A stretch of DNA of 33,674 bases from Chara braunii (Eukaryota > Streptophyta > Charophyceae > Charales > Characeae), in the NCBI GenBank assembly GCA_003427395.1, contig BFEA01000220.1:1636514-1670187 (forward strand). The letters run 5' to 3'. Both the position numbers and the translations under genes were made by a program. This document shows positions 30,600 through 33,674 of the stretch, in pieces. Position 1 is the first letter of the stretch; every line of letters starts with the position of its first letter. The notes below the pieces were generated by a model. The model saw only the letters and a program-made list of their open reading frames with translations, was not told where the DNA came from and did no database searches.

Positions 30600-32420
30600 G
30601 GAAGAGGGAGAGAGAAGTAGCGATGGTGGATGGCGGAAGAAAGGCCGAAGGTGGGATGGTGGGAAGCGGGGGGAGAAGTCGGGAGGGGAGAGAGAGAGAG
30701 AGAGAGAGAGAACAAAATCAAACGAATCTACCGCTAGAACATGGAAATATACGTTGCGCACATGCGCGCAGCACACCAGACGTGTGCAGCGCAGCGCGCA
30801 CCCAGATGTGAGGCGTGCGCCGGTGCGCGCGCACCTTGGGTCCGCGCACAGTGCCGGTGCGCCGCAAGTATGATTGACGGACACCATTTAAAGACAGGAT
30901 ATGACAGATATCATTGAAAGAAAAGATATGATAGATATATCATATAAAGACAAGATATGACAGATGTCATAGAAAGACAAGATATGTATTAAGTACTATT
31001 AATTTGTAATCAGATCAGATTCAGATGTTAATGACAAGTATATTTGCCCCATTTTTGTTTCAACCAGCGGAAAGTTCTTACCTGTTTTCGAGGTGTAAAC
31101 AGATGTTAATGACAAGTATATCTTCCCCATTTTTGTTTAACCAGGGGAAAGTTCTTACCTGTTTTCGAGGTGTAAAGTTGCATGTTCTCTCTCTCAGATA
31201 ACCACCACCTTTCTCCCATGCCAATGTTCGCTTAAGAAGGGCGCTTGTAACTTTGTCAGGAGAAGCTTGAAAACTTGGTGAGTACCTGGTCTCTGTTTGC
31301 CTCCTGAACTTTGGTAAACCATATTGGCAGAGGTTCCTGATGAAAGTTCTAGCCTGCAGTATTCTATGCACTAAATGTCGAAACTTCTCTCAAAAGGTAG
31401 AACTTTTTTTTTTTTTTTTAATTTGGACCATTTCTCGATTTATGTGTGTCATCCTTGCACAGGGCCCATGATAATCTTCTCTGTATCGTTCCAATTTTAA
31501 CAGATGTCCTGAAGGACACAAAAAGTGAAACTTTAAAAGATAAAACTTAAAAAGTGAAAAATTTCGAAAAACAGAAAAGAAAAAGTCAGTTGTAGGGGGG
31601 CGATCAGTGGAGTCCAGTCTTGAGATCCAAATGCCTTGTTCCTTTTGTTCTTTTTTTTTTTGGGAGTATTCGATCCACAAAATGTTAAATTGTAACCACA
31701 AAATGTTAAATTGTAAAAAGTAAAAATTTCTCAAAAAGCAGAAAAGAAAAGAAAAACCAATTGTTGTAGGTGGTGATCGATGGAGACGAGTCTTGAGATC
31801 CACCAGTATGTTGTTCGTGTTTTTTTTTTTTTTGAGATCCAATACATTGTTCTTACCTGCATGTAACAGAGGATTTGTGGAAGTTTACTCATTTATCAAA
31901 GTCTTGAGGGGGTTCAAAGCTCACAGACTTTGTAGGGTACACCATGTACAGTTATCATGAGTAACGGTAATGGCTATCGTCCCTAGTGTGGCATCTAATA
32001 TACAAGGTGAAGGGGGGCCTCTTATCCCACACCCACTCAAATGAGGCAAGGGGTCTCTGCACCCCGTTCACAGTGGTACGAAATCGCCTGAATGTGGTTT
32101 GTACTCAGAGTTAGACCCTGAACCCCCGACCCCTGGTGTAGAAGTGGCATGGGAGGCAAGTAGGTGGTTTGTACTCAGACTTAGACCCTGAGCTCCCGAC
32201 TCACAGTGGTACGAAATCGCCTTATGCTATGGGTCTGCTCAACAGGATTAACTGAAGAGTTTATCTGTCTGATGAGCTATGTGTCATTAGACTCATTACT
32301 TGTTTGGACATTGTCAGTGGCGATGGCAAAGTTGTTCTCGTCGACAAGTGGGCCGAAGAGGAAGCTCAAGACAAAGGTCTTCCGGAGTCCCTTCCTGTTG
32401 TTGACCTCGATCTTGAGAAG
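5744..32420 (+). CDS. purL: PurL (FGAM synthase) gene, 12 internal exons, partial at both ends
   Basis: Phosphoribosylformylglycinamidine synthase converts FGAR, glutamine and ATP to FGAM, the fourth step of de novo purine synthesis; in plants the enzyme is organelle-targeted. Twelve exons (5744-5870, 8896-9015, 10985-11056, 12580-12645, 14838-14927, 16771-16827, 18825-18878, 23648-23788, 24472-24519, 26700-26786, 29751-29842, 32318-32420) give about 352 residues that join without gaps. Family landmarks in order: [139 protein letters not shown] and [17 protein letters not shown]. From family knowledge this is the first PurM-like half of the FGAM synthetase domain of a protein usually about 1300-1400 residues. 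The N-terminal PurS-like and linker part (with the NSEH-RH motif) and the glutamine amidotransferase end are outside. All introns are GT-AG and no stop or frameshift interrupts the exons. Promoter and start are not in view. Confidence 0.97.
7467..8460 (-). pseudogene. LINE-type ORF2 C-terminal fragment, frameshifted
   Basis: Minus-strand open stretches tile in different frames. One (about 8460-8180) has ILALFNRI; a second (8223-8041) has [13 protein letters not shown] and RTRWEKELD; a third (about 8060-7467) has [29 protein letters not shown] and [15 protein letters not shown]. The order and the WxLWxxRNE-like segment resemble the region after the reverse transcriptase in plant-type non-LTR retrotransposons. 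At least two frameshifts are needed, so it is dead. No RT palm domain or A-tail was located, so the class call is tentative. It is antisense to PurL. Confidence 0.55.
8466..8629. repeat. Spaced direct repeat, 25 bp
   Basis: AGCCCAGGTGCAGG-ACACTC-GGA occurs at 8466-8490 and 8605-8629 (23 of 25 matching), separated by about 115 bases. It may be a small internal duplication next to the LINE fragment. Confidence 0.85.
8896..9015 (+). CDS. purL: PurL exon 2 of window
   Basis: 120 nt, 40 codons, phase 0 at both ends. It begins [20 protein letters not shown] and ends [11 protein letters not shown]. This is the glycine-rich segment following ETHNFPCA in PurL. Acceptor AACAG|GTT, donor CAG|GTATGG. 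Confidence 0.96.
9551..9664. repeat. Spaced direct repeat, ~31 bp, period 83
   Basis: CGTATAAGATTATGAAGTAA followed by GGTG-TTCTCA occurs at 9551-9581 and 9634-9664 with one mismatch. A partial third TATAAGATTAT lies between them. Downstream, 9662-9715 has a degenerate tandem pair around GGA-CTACAAA. Confidence 0.9.
10068..10095. repeat. Poly-G run (28 G)
   Basis: 28 consecutive G on the PurL sense strand. Its exact length is likely uncertain because homopolymers are error prone. Confidence 0.95.
10902..10942. repeat. (GA)n microsatellite
   Basis: About 20 GA units, ending about 40 bases before the acceptor of exon 3. Confidence 0.98.
10985..11056 (+). CDS. purL: PurL exon 3 of window
   Basis: 72 nt, 24 codons, phase 0/0. 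It reads [12 protein letters not shown] followed by [12 protein letters not shown], the conserved PWED and YPxNLASPLQ segment of eukaryotic PurL. Acceptor TTGCAG|CTT, donor CAG|GTAAAG. Confidence 0.96.
11057..12579 (+). other. PurL intron 3
   Basis: 1523 bases, phase 0, GTAAAG to ATTGCAG. The 3' part holds a tRNA-headed SINE (12089-12497). 11057-12088 holds nothing recognised. Confidence 0.9.
12101..12479 (+). mobile_element. tRNA-headed SINE with A-rich tail
   Basis: Polymerase III promoter-like boxes are clear: box A TATCAGTTGGTAGAGC (12144-12159) and box B GGGTTCGATTCC (12183-12194), spaced as in a tRNA. An unrelated body of about 260 bases follows, ending in an A-rich tail (12453-12479). 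TTGATTCTACTA at 12089-12100 and TTGATTCTTCTA at 12486-12497 (11 of 12) may be the target duplication, although a few bases separate the tail from the right copy. Body words recur inverted at 18904-19345, including an exact 19-mer, ATACAGCTGTCCCCCGTAT. That shows a dispersed family. Confidence 0.82.
12580..12645 (+). CDS. purL: PurL exon 4 of window
   Basis: 66 nt, 22 codons, phase 0/0: [19 protein letters not shown] then LIQ. The family usually has [16 protein letters not shown], so one N-to-D change is visible. Acceptor ATTGCAG|ATT, donor CAG|GTACAT. Confidence 0.96.
12865..12919. repeat. C-rich tract
   Basis: Runs of 4-9 C separated by single T, G or AA, with G-quadruplex potential on the minus strand. 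Confidence 0.9.
13336..13470 (+). repeat. tRNA-Ser/Leu-like SINE repeat, copy a
   Basis: GAGTGGTTAAGAGACC (13341 on) resembles a type II tRNA box A, and AATTCGAATCC resembles box B. It shares the segment GGCTCTTGAGGCTGAGGGCA with copy b (13672-13800). It is not an intact tRNA: no acceptor stem pairing was seen. Confidence 0.65.
13536..13600. repeat. (GT)n microsatellite
   Basis: About 32 GT units between two copies of the tRNA-like repeat. Confidence 0.98.
13612..13800 (+). repeat. tRNA-Ser/Leu-like SINE repeat, copy b
   Basis: Contains CAGGGGTGGGGT-GATAT, a GCCATGGCTGTAGTGGTTAAG box A and GGGTTTGAATCCGTG box B. Its 5' part is also found reverse-complemented near 19610-19700, so the repeat unit extends upstream of the tRNA-like head. 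Confidence 0.65.
14079..14109. repeat. Poly-T run (31 T)
   Basis: T31 followed by ACAGCCCAGGTTGTCG. On the minus strand this is a sequence ending in a poly-A tail, so 14110-14200 may be the 3' end of an antisense retroelement. No head or target duplication was found. Confidence 0.9.
14838..14927 (+). CDS. purL: PurL exon 5 of window
   Basis: 90 nt, 30 codons, phase 0/0, beginning [18 protein letters not shown] and ending [11 protein letters not shown]. Acceptor ACCAG|GGT, donor CAG|GTGAGT. Typical family members have SGGIGQ or SAGIGQ at the end; SGAIGQ is a mild variant. Confidence 0.97.
14928..16770 (+). other. PurL intron 5
   Basis: 1843 bases, phase 0, GTGAGT to AACACAG. A palindrome-rich segment occurs at 15510-15690. 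Otherwise nothing recognised. Confidence 0.9.
15638..15657. repeat. 20-bp palindrome
   Basis: GATGGCCTG-TC-CAGGCCATC, perfect 9-bp arms with a 2-nt centre, in a segment rich in CCAGAC/GTCTGG words. Confidence 0.9.
16771..16827 (+). CDS. purL: PurL exon 6 of window
   Basis: 57 nt, 19 codons, phase 0/0: [19 protein letters not shown]. It is the strand leading into the glycine-rich GGPAYRIG loop. Acceptor AACACAG|ATT, donor AAG|GTGCGT (a GTGCGT donor, less usual than GTAAGT). Confidence 0.95.
17006..17028. repeat. Short perfect hairpin
   Basis: AGGTTCCATG-TGA-CATGGAACCT, 10-bp perfect arms with a 3-nt loop. Confidence 0.92.
17128..17860 (+). pseudogene. LINE reverse-transcriptase fragment, frameshifted
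   Basis: Three separate frames carry classic non-LTR RT blocks in the right order: [12 protein letters not shown] followed by [19 protein letters not shown] (17365-17460); [11 protein letters not shown] then [20 protein letters not shown] (about 17656-17775); and [15 protein letters not shown] (17803-17850). They correspond to RT motifs 0-2a and part of motif A. Several frameshifts and stops, and the inserted foldback at 17440-17594, make it non-functional. The YxDD motif and the endonuclease were not found. Orientation is the same as PurL. Confidence 0.9.
17440..17594. repeat. 69-bp inverted repeat with 17-nt loop inside the LINE
   Basis: Arms 17440-17508 and 17526-17594 match as reverse complements at 65 of 69 positions. 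The innermost 20 bases carry all four mismatches; the outer 49 pairs are perfect. The left arm is LINE coding sequence (from [15 protein letters not shown] onward), so the right arm is an inverted duplicate of it. Confidence 0.97.
18825..18878 (+). CDS. purL: PurL exon 7 of window
   Basis: 54 nt, 18 codons, phase 0/0: [18 protein letters not shown]. This is the most conserved glycine-rich motif of PurL, in the first PurM-like repeat. Acceptor TTTTGCAG|GTT, donor ATG|GTAAAG. The plant form usually starts IGGPAYRIG. Confidence 0.97.
18904..19345 (-). mobile_element. SINE copy, inverted, related to 12101-12479
   Basis: On the minus strand it ends in an A-rich tail (18914-18904). It carries the exact 19-mer ATACAGCTGTCCCCCGTAT (18931-18949) and, further 5', GGGTTCACCGCCTGAGAT (19268-19285), matching the body of the intron 3 SINE. 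The tRNA head was not seen, so this copy is probably 5'-truncated and rearranged. Confidence 0.7.
19366..19985. repeat. Degenerate repeat cluster
   Basis: 19561-19650 and 19831-19916 are diverged direct copies (GGTCGA..., then GCTCAAC--CAGATGC-TTA, then GGTGTT). A companion module, TTGAACAC--CGC-AAA-TGA-CAAGGAAAGG, lies at 19484-19515 and 19947-19980, with a weaker copy near 19412. 19610-19700 read on the minus strand matches the tRNA-like repeat of 13612-13720 (TTAACCACTGCA, CCCCACCCCTG). Confidence 0.65.
20209..20227. repeat. Poly-T run (19 T)
   Basis: T19 at the left edge of the GC-rich segment beginning about 20245. It may be the antisense tail of a retroelement, but no boundary could be set. 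Confidence 0.85.
20400..20880. repeat. GC-rich island with a chain of hairpins
   Basis: Consecutive perfect or near-perfect hairpins: GGGCCTAAAGGCCC, AGGCCATAAAGGCCT, GGCCCAAACG/CGTTTGGGCC (20527-20553), CTGAACCGTCCA/TGGACGGTTCAG (20591-20616), GGCCTC/GAGGCC near 20627, and GCGCTA/TAGCGC near 20750. CCCACCGGTATA occurs twice. Similar words are found at 2620-3340. It looks like part of a repeated element (possibly an LTR or non-autonomous transposon end) rather than a gene. Confidence 0.6.
20931..20988. repeat. (CTT)n microsatellite
   Basis: About 19 CTT units at the right edge of the GC-rich island. Confidence 0.98.
21367..21422. repeat. 14-bp tandem repeat, four perfect copies
   Basis: CTATGTGAGTCAGT repeated four times without mismatch. 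Each unit contains TGAGTCA, the GCN4/AP-1 type bZIP recognition word. Confidence 0.97.
21906..21927. repeat. Poly-G run (22 G)
   Basis: 22 consecutive G on the sense strand. Confidence 0.95.
22341..22404. repeat. (GA)n microsatellite
   Basis: About 32 AG/GA units preceded by ACACACAC. Confidence 0.98.
22700..22960 (+). repeat. Possible degenerate tRNA-headed repeat and local duplication
   Basis: AGTCAATTGGTAGGGTGC (22711-22728) resembles a tRNA box A, but the box B position (22746-22760) is poor. AAATGTTGGTC followed by GTG-TTGCACTGCTG-G recurs at about 22806 and 22882, a degenerate tandem pair of period about 76. Confidence 0.35.
23078..23182. repeat. 20-bp inverted repeat, 65-nt spacer
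   Basis: CCGTCTTCACCTGAATAGAA (23078-23097) is inverted at 23163-23182 with one mismatch. It is MITE-like in layout, but no target duplication was seen. Confidence 0.85.
23648..23788 (+). CDS. purL: PurL exon 8 of window
   Basis: 141 nt, 47 codons, phase 0/0, the longest exon here. It begins [20 protein letters not shown] and ends [14 protein letters not shown]. Acceptor CTTCCAG|GTT, donor CAG|GTGACA. Confidence 0.98.
23789..24471 (+). other. PurL intron 8
   Basis: 683 bases, the shortest intron, phase 0, GTGACA to GATTGCAG. It holds a GC-rich patch at 24000-24150 and nothing recognised otherwise. Confidence 0.9.
24472..24519 (+). CDS. purL: PurL exon 9 of window
   Basis: 48 nt, 16 codons, phase 0/0, the shortest exon: [16 protein letters not shown]. 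It completes the SIHDQGAGG loop begun in the previous exon. Acceptor GATTGCAG|GGT, donor AAG|GTAGGA. Confidence 0.96.
24670..24683. repeat. Poly-C run (14 C)
   Basis: 14 consecutive C at the start of the pyrimidine-rich block. Confidence 0.95.
25224..25381. mobile_element. 158-bp MITE-like element with TTAA ends
   Basis: TTAAACCACCAGTACTT (25224-25240) is perfectly inverted as AAGTACTGGTGGTTTAA (25365-25381). This can be read as 13-bp terminal inverted repeats, ACCACCAGTACTT, flanked by TTAA duplications, the piggyBac-type target. The interior is unrelated between arms and non-coding. A similar end, GGACTGGTGGTTTAA, stands alone near 22570. Confidence 0.75.
26700..26786 (+). CDS. purL: PurL exon 10 of window
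   Basis: 87 nt, 29 codons, phase 0/0, beginning [20 protein letters not shown] and ending IWGAEYQEQ. Acceptor GAGTGCAG|GGT, donor CAG|GTATTT. Confidence 0.97.
27425..27484. repeat. 30-bp perfect tandem duplication
   Basis: Two identical 30-bp units beginning CTGTCTTTCTTTCCCC; pyrimidine-rich and evidently recent. Confidence 0.97.
27630..27893. repeat. Old direct duplication, ~130 bp
   Basis: The two halves share words in the same order: GTGAGGT-AA--TCACTGC, then GATCCCT, then TCTG-CCATAATTAC. The first copy is about 27630-27755 and the second about 27768-27893. Confidence 0.7.
28205..28290 (-). repeat. tRNA-like SINE head, minus strand
   Basis: On the minus strand, GTAGCCCATATACAAGTGGG with GTCGTGC resembles the box A region of the intron 3 SINE (GTGGCCTATATCAGTTGG). 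GATGGGTTCGATTCG is a good box B. The box spacing is longer than in a real tRNA, so this is a derived repeat, not a tRNA gene. Confidence 0.5.
28780..28969. repeat. Diverged direct repeat
   Basis: TATCTGGGTT followed by AACTTTGCACATTGC occurs at about 28780-28820 and 28906-28966. Confidence 0.6.
28970..28988. repeat. Poly-T run (19 T)
   Basis: T19, following the word repeat. Confidence 0.9.
29316..29335. repeat. Poly-A run (20 A)
   Basis: A20; no recognisable element ends here. Confidence 0.9.
29751..29842 (+). CDS. purL: PurL exon 11 of window
   Basis: 92 nt, 30 codons plus two bases. It begins [20 protein letters not shown] and ends MAVIGTI, followed by AG that joins T of the next exon to make Ser. 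Acceptor GATTCAG|GAT, donor CAG|GTAGCA. This is the only split codon inside the visible set (phase 2). Confidence 0.97.
29992..30103 (+). pseudogene. U2 snRNA retrocopy with 16-bp target-site duplication
   Basis: 30008-30066 reads CGGCCTTTTGGCTAAGA, then an altered GGTAGTTTAATCTGTTC, then TGATCAGTTTAATATCTGA: the 5' domain of U2 with its first ~10 bases and everything after stem-loop IIa missing. An A-rich tail follows (30070-30086). GAATCTTTGACATAGA flanks it exactly at 29992-30007 and 30088-30103. The perfect 16-bp duplication plus A-tail is the signature of LINE target-primed insertion. The branch-point pairing region carries an insertion, so it cannot work as U2. Confidence 0.93.
30427..30474. 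repeat. (GT)n-N-(GA)n compound microsatellite
   Basis: About 15 GT units, an undetermined base at 30457, then 8 GA units. The N sits exactly at the junction, so the true length is unknown. Confidence 0.97.
30458..30711. repeat. ~110-bp minisatellite with embedded (GA)n
   Basis: The unit AGAGGGAGAGAGAAGTAGCG, followed by ATGGTGGATGGCGGAAG and AAGGCCGAAGGTGGGATGG, occurs twice (from about 30485 and about 30604). Each copy is bordered by GA runs (30458-30474, 30564-30593, 30690-30711). Confidence 0.9.
30889..30988. repeat. ~31-bp degenerate tandem repeat
   Basis: AAAGACA-GATATGACAGAT followed by ATCAT is repeated about three and a half times; each unit includes a short palindromic GATAT...ATATC. 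Confidence 0.88.
31022..31176. repeat. 78-bp tandem duplication
   Basis: 31022-31099 and 31100-31176 are about 95% identical, beginning CAGATGTTAATGACAAGTAT and ending GTTTTCGAGGTGTAAA. Each copy contains TTCTTACCTG. Confidence 0.96.
31380..31546 (-). pseudogene. U6 snRNA retrocopy with poly-A tail
   Basis: The minus strand from 31519 to 31420 reads as near full-length U6: 5' hairpin GTGTCCTTCAGGACATC, AAATTGGAACGATACAGAGA, CAAGGATGACAC and AAATCGAGAAATGGTCC. The ACAGAGA box is intact but the AGC triad is ATC. A real U6 gene ends in a T-run terminator; here the 3' end is followed by A16 (31419-31404). Candidate target duplications are GAAACTTCTCTCAAAAGGTAGAAC (31380-31403) and GAAACTTTAAAAGATAAAAC (31527-31546), similar after a 4-base gap and three changes. 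It is an old retropseudogene. Confidence 0.9.
31557..31802. repeat. Diverged tandem block beside the U6 copy
   Basis: 31557-31629 and 31724-31802 share AAATTTC--AAAA-CAGAAAAG, GTTGTAGG and TCTTGAGATCCA. Between them, CCACAAAATGTTAAATTGTA(A) is a perfect 21-bp tandem pair (31675-31716). Confidence 0.85.
32068..32222. repeat. Nested X-Y-Y-X direct repeats
   Basis: X, a 22-bp word beginning TCACAGTGGTACGAAATCGC, is identical at 32068-32089 and 32201-32222. Y, a 37-bp word beginning GTGGTTTGTACTCAGA, is at 32094-32130 and 32164-32200 with three differences. The block ends 95 bases before exon 12. Confidence 0.95.
32318..32420 (+). CDS. purL: PurL exon 12 of window
   Basis: 103 nt: T completing Ser, then 34 codons beginning [16 protein letters not shown] and ending PVVDLDLEK. 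Acceptor TTGTCAG|T, donor AAG|GTGGGT. The following family segment (VLGDMPxKTF) was not found in the rest of the window, so the next exon is at least 1.25 kb away. Confidence 0.95.
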
Positions 32421-33479
32421 GTGGGTCCATAGCCCTTTTCCTTTTTTATTTTAACTAAATTTAACAAAATAAAAGAAAAGCAACTTTTAATAGTCTTTTA
32501 TTAATATTGCTGGAAATTCCGTCCAGTGTTGCTTACATGAAAAACACCCTATCGCATCTCTCCATTACGGTTGAGAGATCCCAAGACAGTGGCATTGAGT
32601 GCTTTCTGACGGGAAGGATGTACCACCTCTCCACCCCCGCTTCTTGCCATTCACTTGTCTTACTTGTCCCTGCTCTTATATGTCCTAGGTGTCCGCTAGC
32701 TTCTTCATTCTCCTCCATCCCTCCCGTCTTCCTTCTTCCTGTCGCTGGCCTTGTGTTCCTGCCCAGGTCCTTGCTGTCAGTTGCTGCCACCCTGCCTACG
32801 TGCCTCCCTGTGCCCTTCCTCCTGATGCTGCTCCCGGGGTTCCGTACCCTCTATTGCTCCTCAGGAGGTGTTCCTTCCTCTGCAAGTCTAGGGGGAGGCC
32901 AGGCTATCGATTGAGGTCGTTGGTTGCCTGTCCACCGGCTCTGTTGACTGCTGTGCCTCCCTTTTCCTTTCTTTCCTTCTTTCTTTTTCCTTTTTTTTTT
33001 TTGCTCCCCGTTCCTTTCTTCATTTGTCGTTCTTTGTGTTTATTCACTGCAGCTAGTTTGCCTGACATCGAGTTTGTGAAGGCTGGCATTGCTGAACAAG
33101 GACTTAACGGACCCTCCTACTACTATAGCACCTCATCTCGTGCTGGTAAAGGACACTCCCTTAGAAAACATGTTCGCTACAAAGCAGCTCCACTGTGCAC
33201 CTCAAGGCCCTTACGTAAACCATAGAATAAAAAAAGGCTCGACTACATCTGTACCAGTCACCCGACAAGCGAGCACAAGCTTGGGAATTCTAGATTTTTA
33301 ACCTTCAAACTGAAGTTCAAAGTAGATAACTCTTTGGCTTTTGATGCGGATGGTAAGTTGGTAACCTGGCTGTAACCAGGTAAACTATATTAGAACATAC
33401 CTCAAGCCCGGAGGAGATCATAGCTGTAGGCTGTGTTTGAGTGTTCCTTTCCCTGCCTGAATGCCACCTCTTTTATGAT

Positions 33480-33512
33480 TGTATCATTTCTGGACGAGCC
33501 AGAAATGATACA
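33480..33512. repeat. 14-bp perfect hairpin, 5-nt loop
   Basis: TGTATCATTTCTGG-ACGAG-CCAGAAATGATACA. It is followed by a CTTTTTTTTT tract, so it superficially resembles a terminator, but no gene ends here. Confidence 0.95.
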
Positions 33513-33618
33513 CTGCCCTTCTTTTTTTTTTCCCAGTATCACGTTCAACATTGAAGCAACTAACCCCAGGCAGTCAGGCCTGTTCTCTTTTCTTTTGCAT
33601 GTGTTTGTGTGTGATGAT

Positions 33619-33627
33619 GTGTGTGTG

Positions 33628-33671
<44 letters not shown>
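33619..33671. repeat. (GT)n microsatellite at window end
   Basis: About 26 GT units with one GC interruption, running to the edge. Confidence 0.97.
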
Positions 33672-33672
<1 letters not shown>

Positions 33673-33674
33673 TG

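Larger units (their letters stand above)
30177..30872. mobile_element. hAT-like non-autonomous element filled with simple repeats
   Basis: CATACTTGCGGCGCA (30177-30191) is perfectly inverted at 30858-30872 (15 bp). The outside flanks are ATTGACAG (30169-30176) and ATTGACGG (30873-30880), an 8-bp duplication with one mismatch, the length typical of hAT (also P) elements. Both subterminal regions (to about 30262 and from about 30755) are dense in GCGCAC/GTGCGC words. The interior has no transposase: it is GT and GA microsatellite plus a ~110-bp tandem unit. The TIR start CATAC fits the hAT consensus only partly, so the superfamily is uncertain. Confidence 0.78.
29843..32317 (+). other. PurL intron 11
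   Basis: 2475 bases, phase 2, GTAGCA to TTGTCAG. It is the densest collection of mobile and duplicated sequence in the window: a U2 retrocopy, a TIR element, two kinds of tandem repeat, a U6 retrocopy and a nested X-Y-Y-X duplication near the acceptor. Confidence 0.92.
32421..33674 (+). other. PurL intron 12, partial
   Basis: It begins with donor GTGGGT and is not closed within the window. It is pyrimidine-rich at 32620-33010, with a short hairpin at 33480-33512 and a GT repeat at the end. No further PurL exon was recognised. Confidence 0.8.

Noticed and set aside
30282-30887. Open frames of 130-200 codons through GA/GT tracts
   Set aside because: Low-complexity Ser-Leu or Arg-Glu translation of simple repeats, including an undetermined base; no protein family.

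Overview
This is nuclear DNA of a eukaryote with long, repeat-filled introns. The one host gene I can identify is the middle part of PurL (phosphoribosylformylglycinamidine synthase, FGAM synthetase, de novo purine synthesis) on the + strand. Twelve consecutive exons (5744-32420) supply only 1057 coding bases, about 352 residues, in 26.7 kb. The exon peptides join without gap or overlap and read like the plant/green-lineage form of the large PurL. Together with introns of roughly 0.7-4.8 kb, this suggests a streptophyte plant or charophyte alga (a Chara-like genome is my guess from gene structure, not proof). The N-terminal and C-terminal parts of PurL lie outside the window.

Layout: 1-5743 is non-coding sequence upstream of the first recognised exon, probably intron. 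It holds a U2 snRNA retrocopy, a GC-rich hairpin-rich block, triplet repeats and an 80-bp near-perfect inverted repeat. Intron 1 (5871-8895) carries an antisense LINE fragment. Introns 2-4 carry homopolymer and dinucleotide tracts, a tRNA-headed SINE with an A-rich tail, and two copies of a second tRNA-like repeat. Intron 6 carries a decayed LINE reverse-transcriptase fragment containing a 69-bp foldback. Intron 7 (4.8 kb) is a nest of SINE pieces, degenerate repeats, a GC-rich hairpin island and microsatellites. Intron 9 is pyrimidine rich and holds a 158-bp MITE-like element with TTAA ends. Intron 11 is the richest: a U2 retrocopy with a 16-bp target-site duplication, a 0.7-kb element with 15-bp terminal inverted repeats and 8-bp flanking duplications, minisatellites, and a U6 retrocopy. 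The window ends in intron 12.

The most interesting signals are not protein genes. Three spliceosomal snRNA retrocopies (two U2, one U6) have A-rich tails and candidate target-site duplications, pointing to LINE machinery copying snRNAs in trans. Two long near-perfect hairpins in PurL introns could feed small-RNA pathways. Seven CTTACCTG words (antisense 5' splice sites or U1-like 5' ends) occur on the + strand, while I noticed none of the reverse complement. No CRISPR array, intact tRNA, rRNA or bacterial-type operon was seen.
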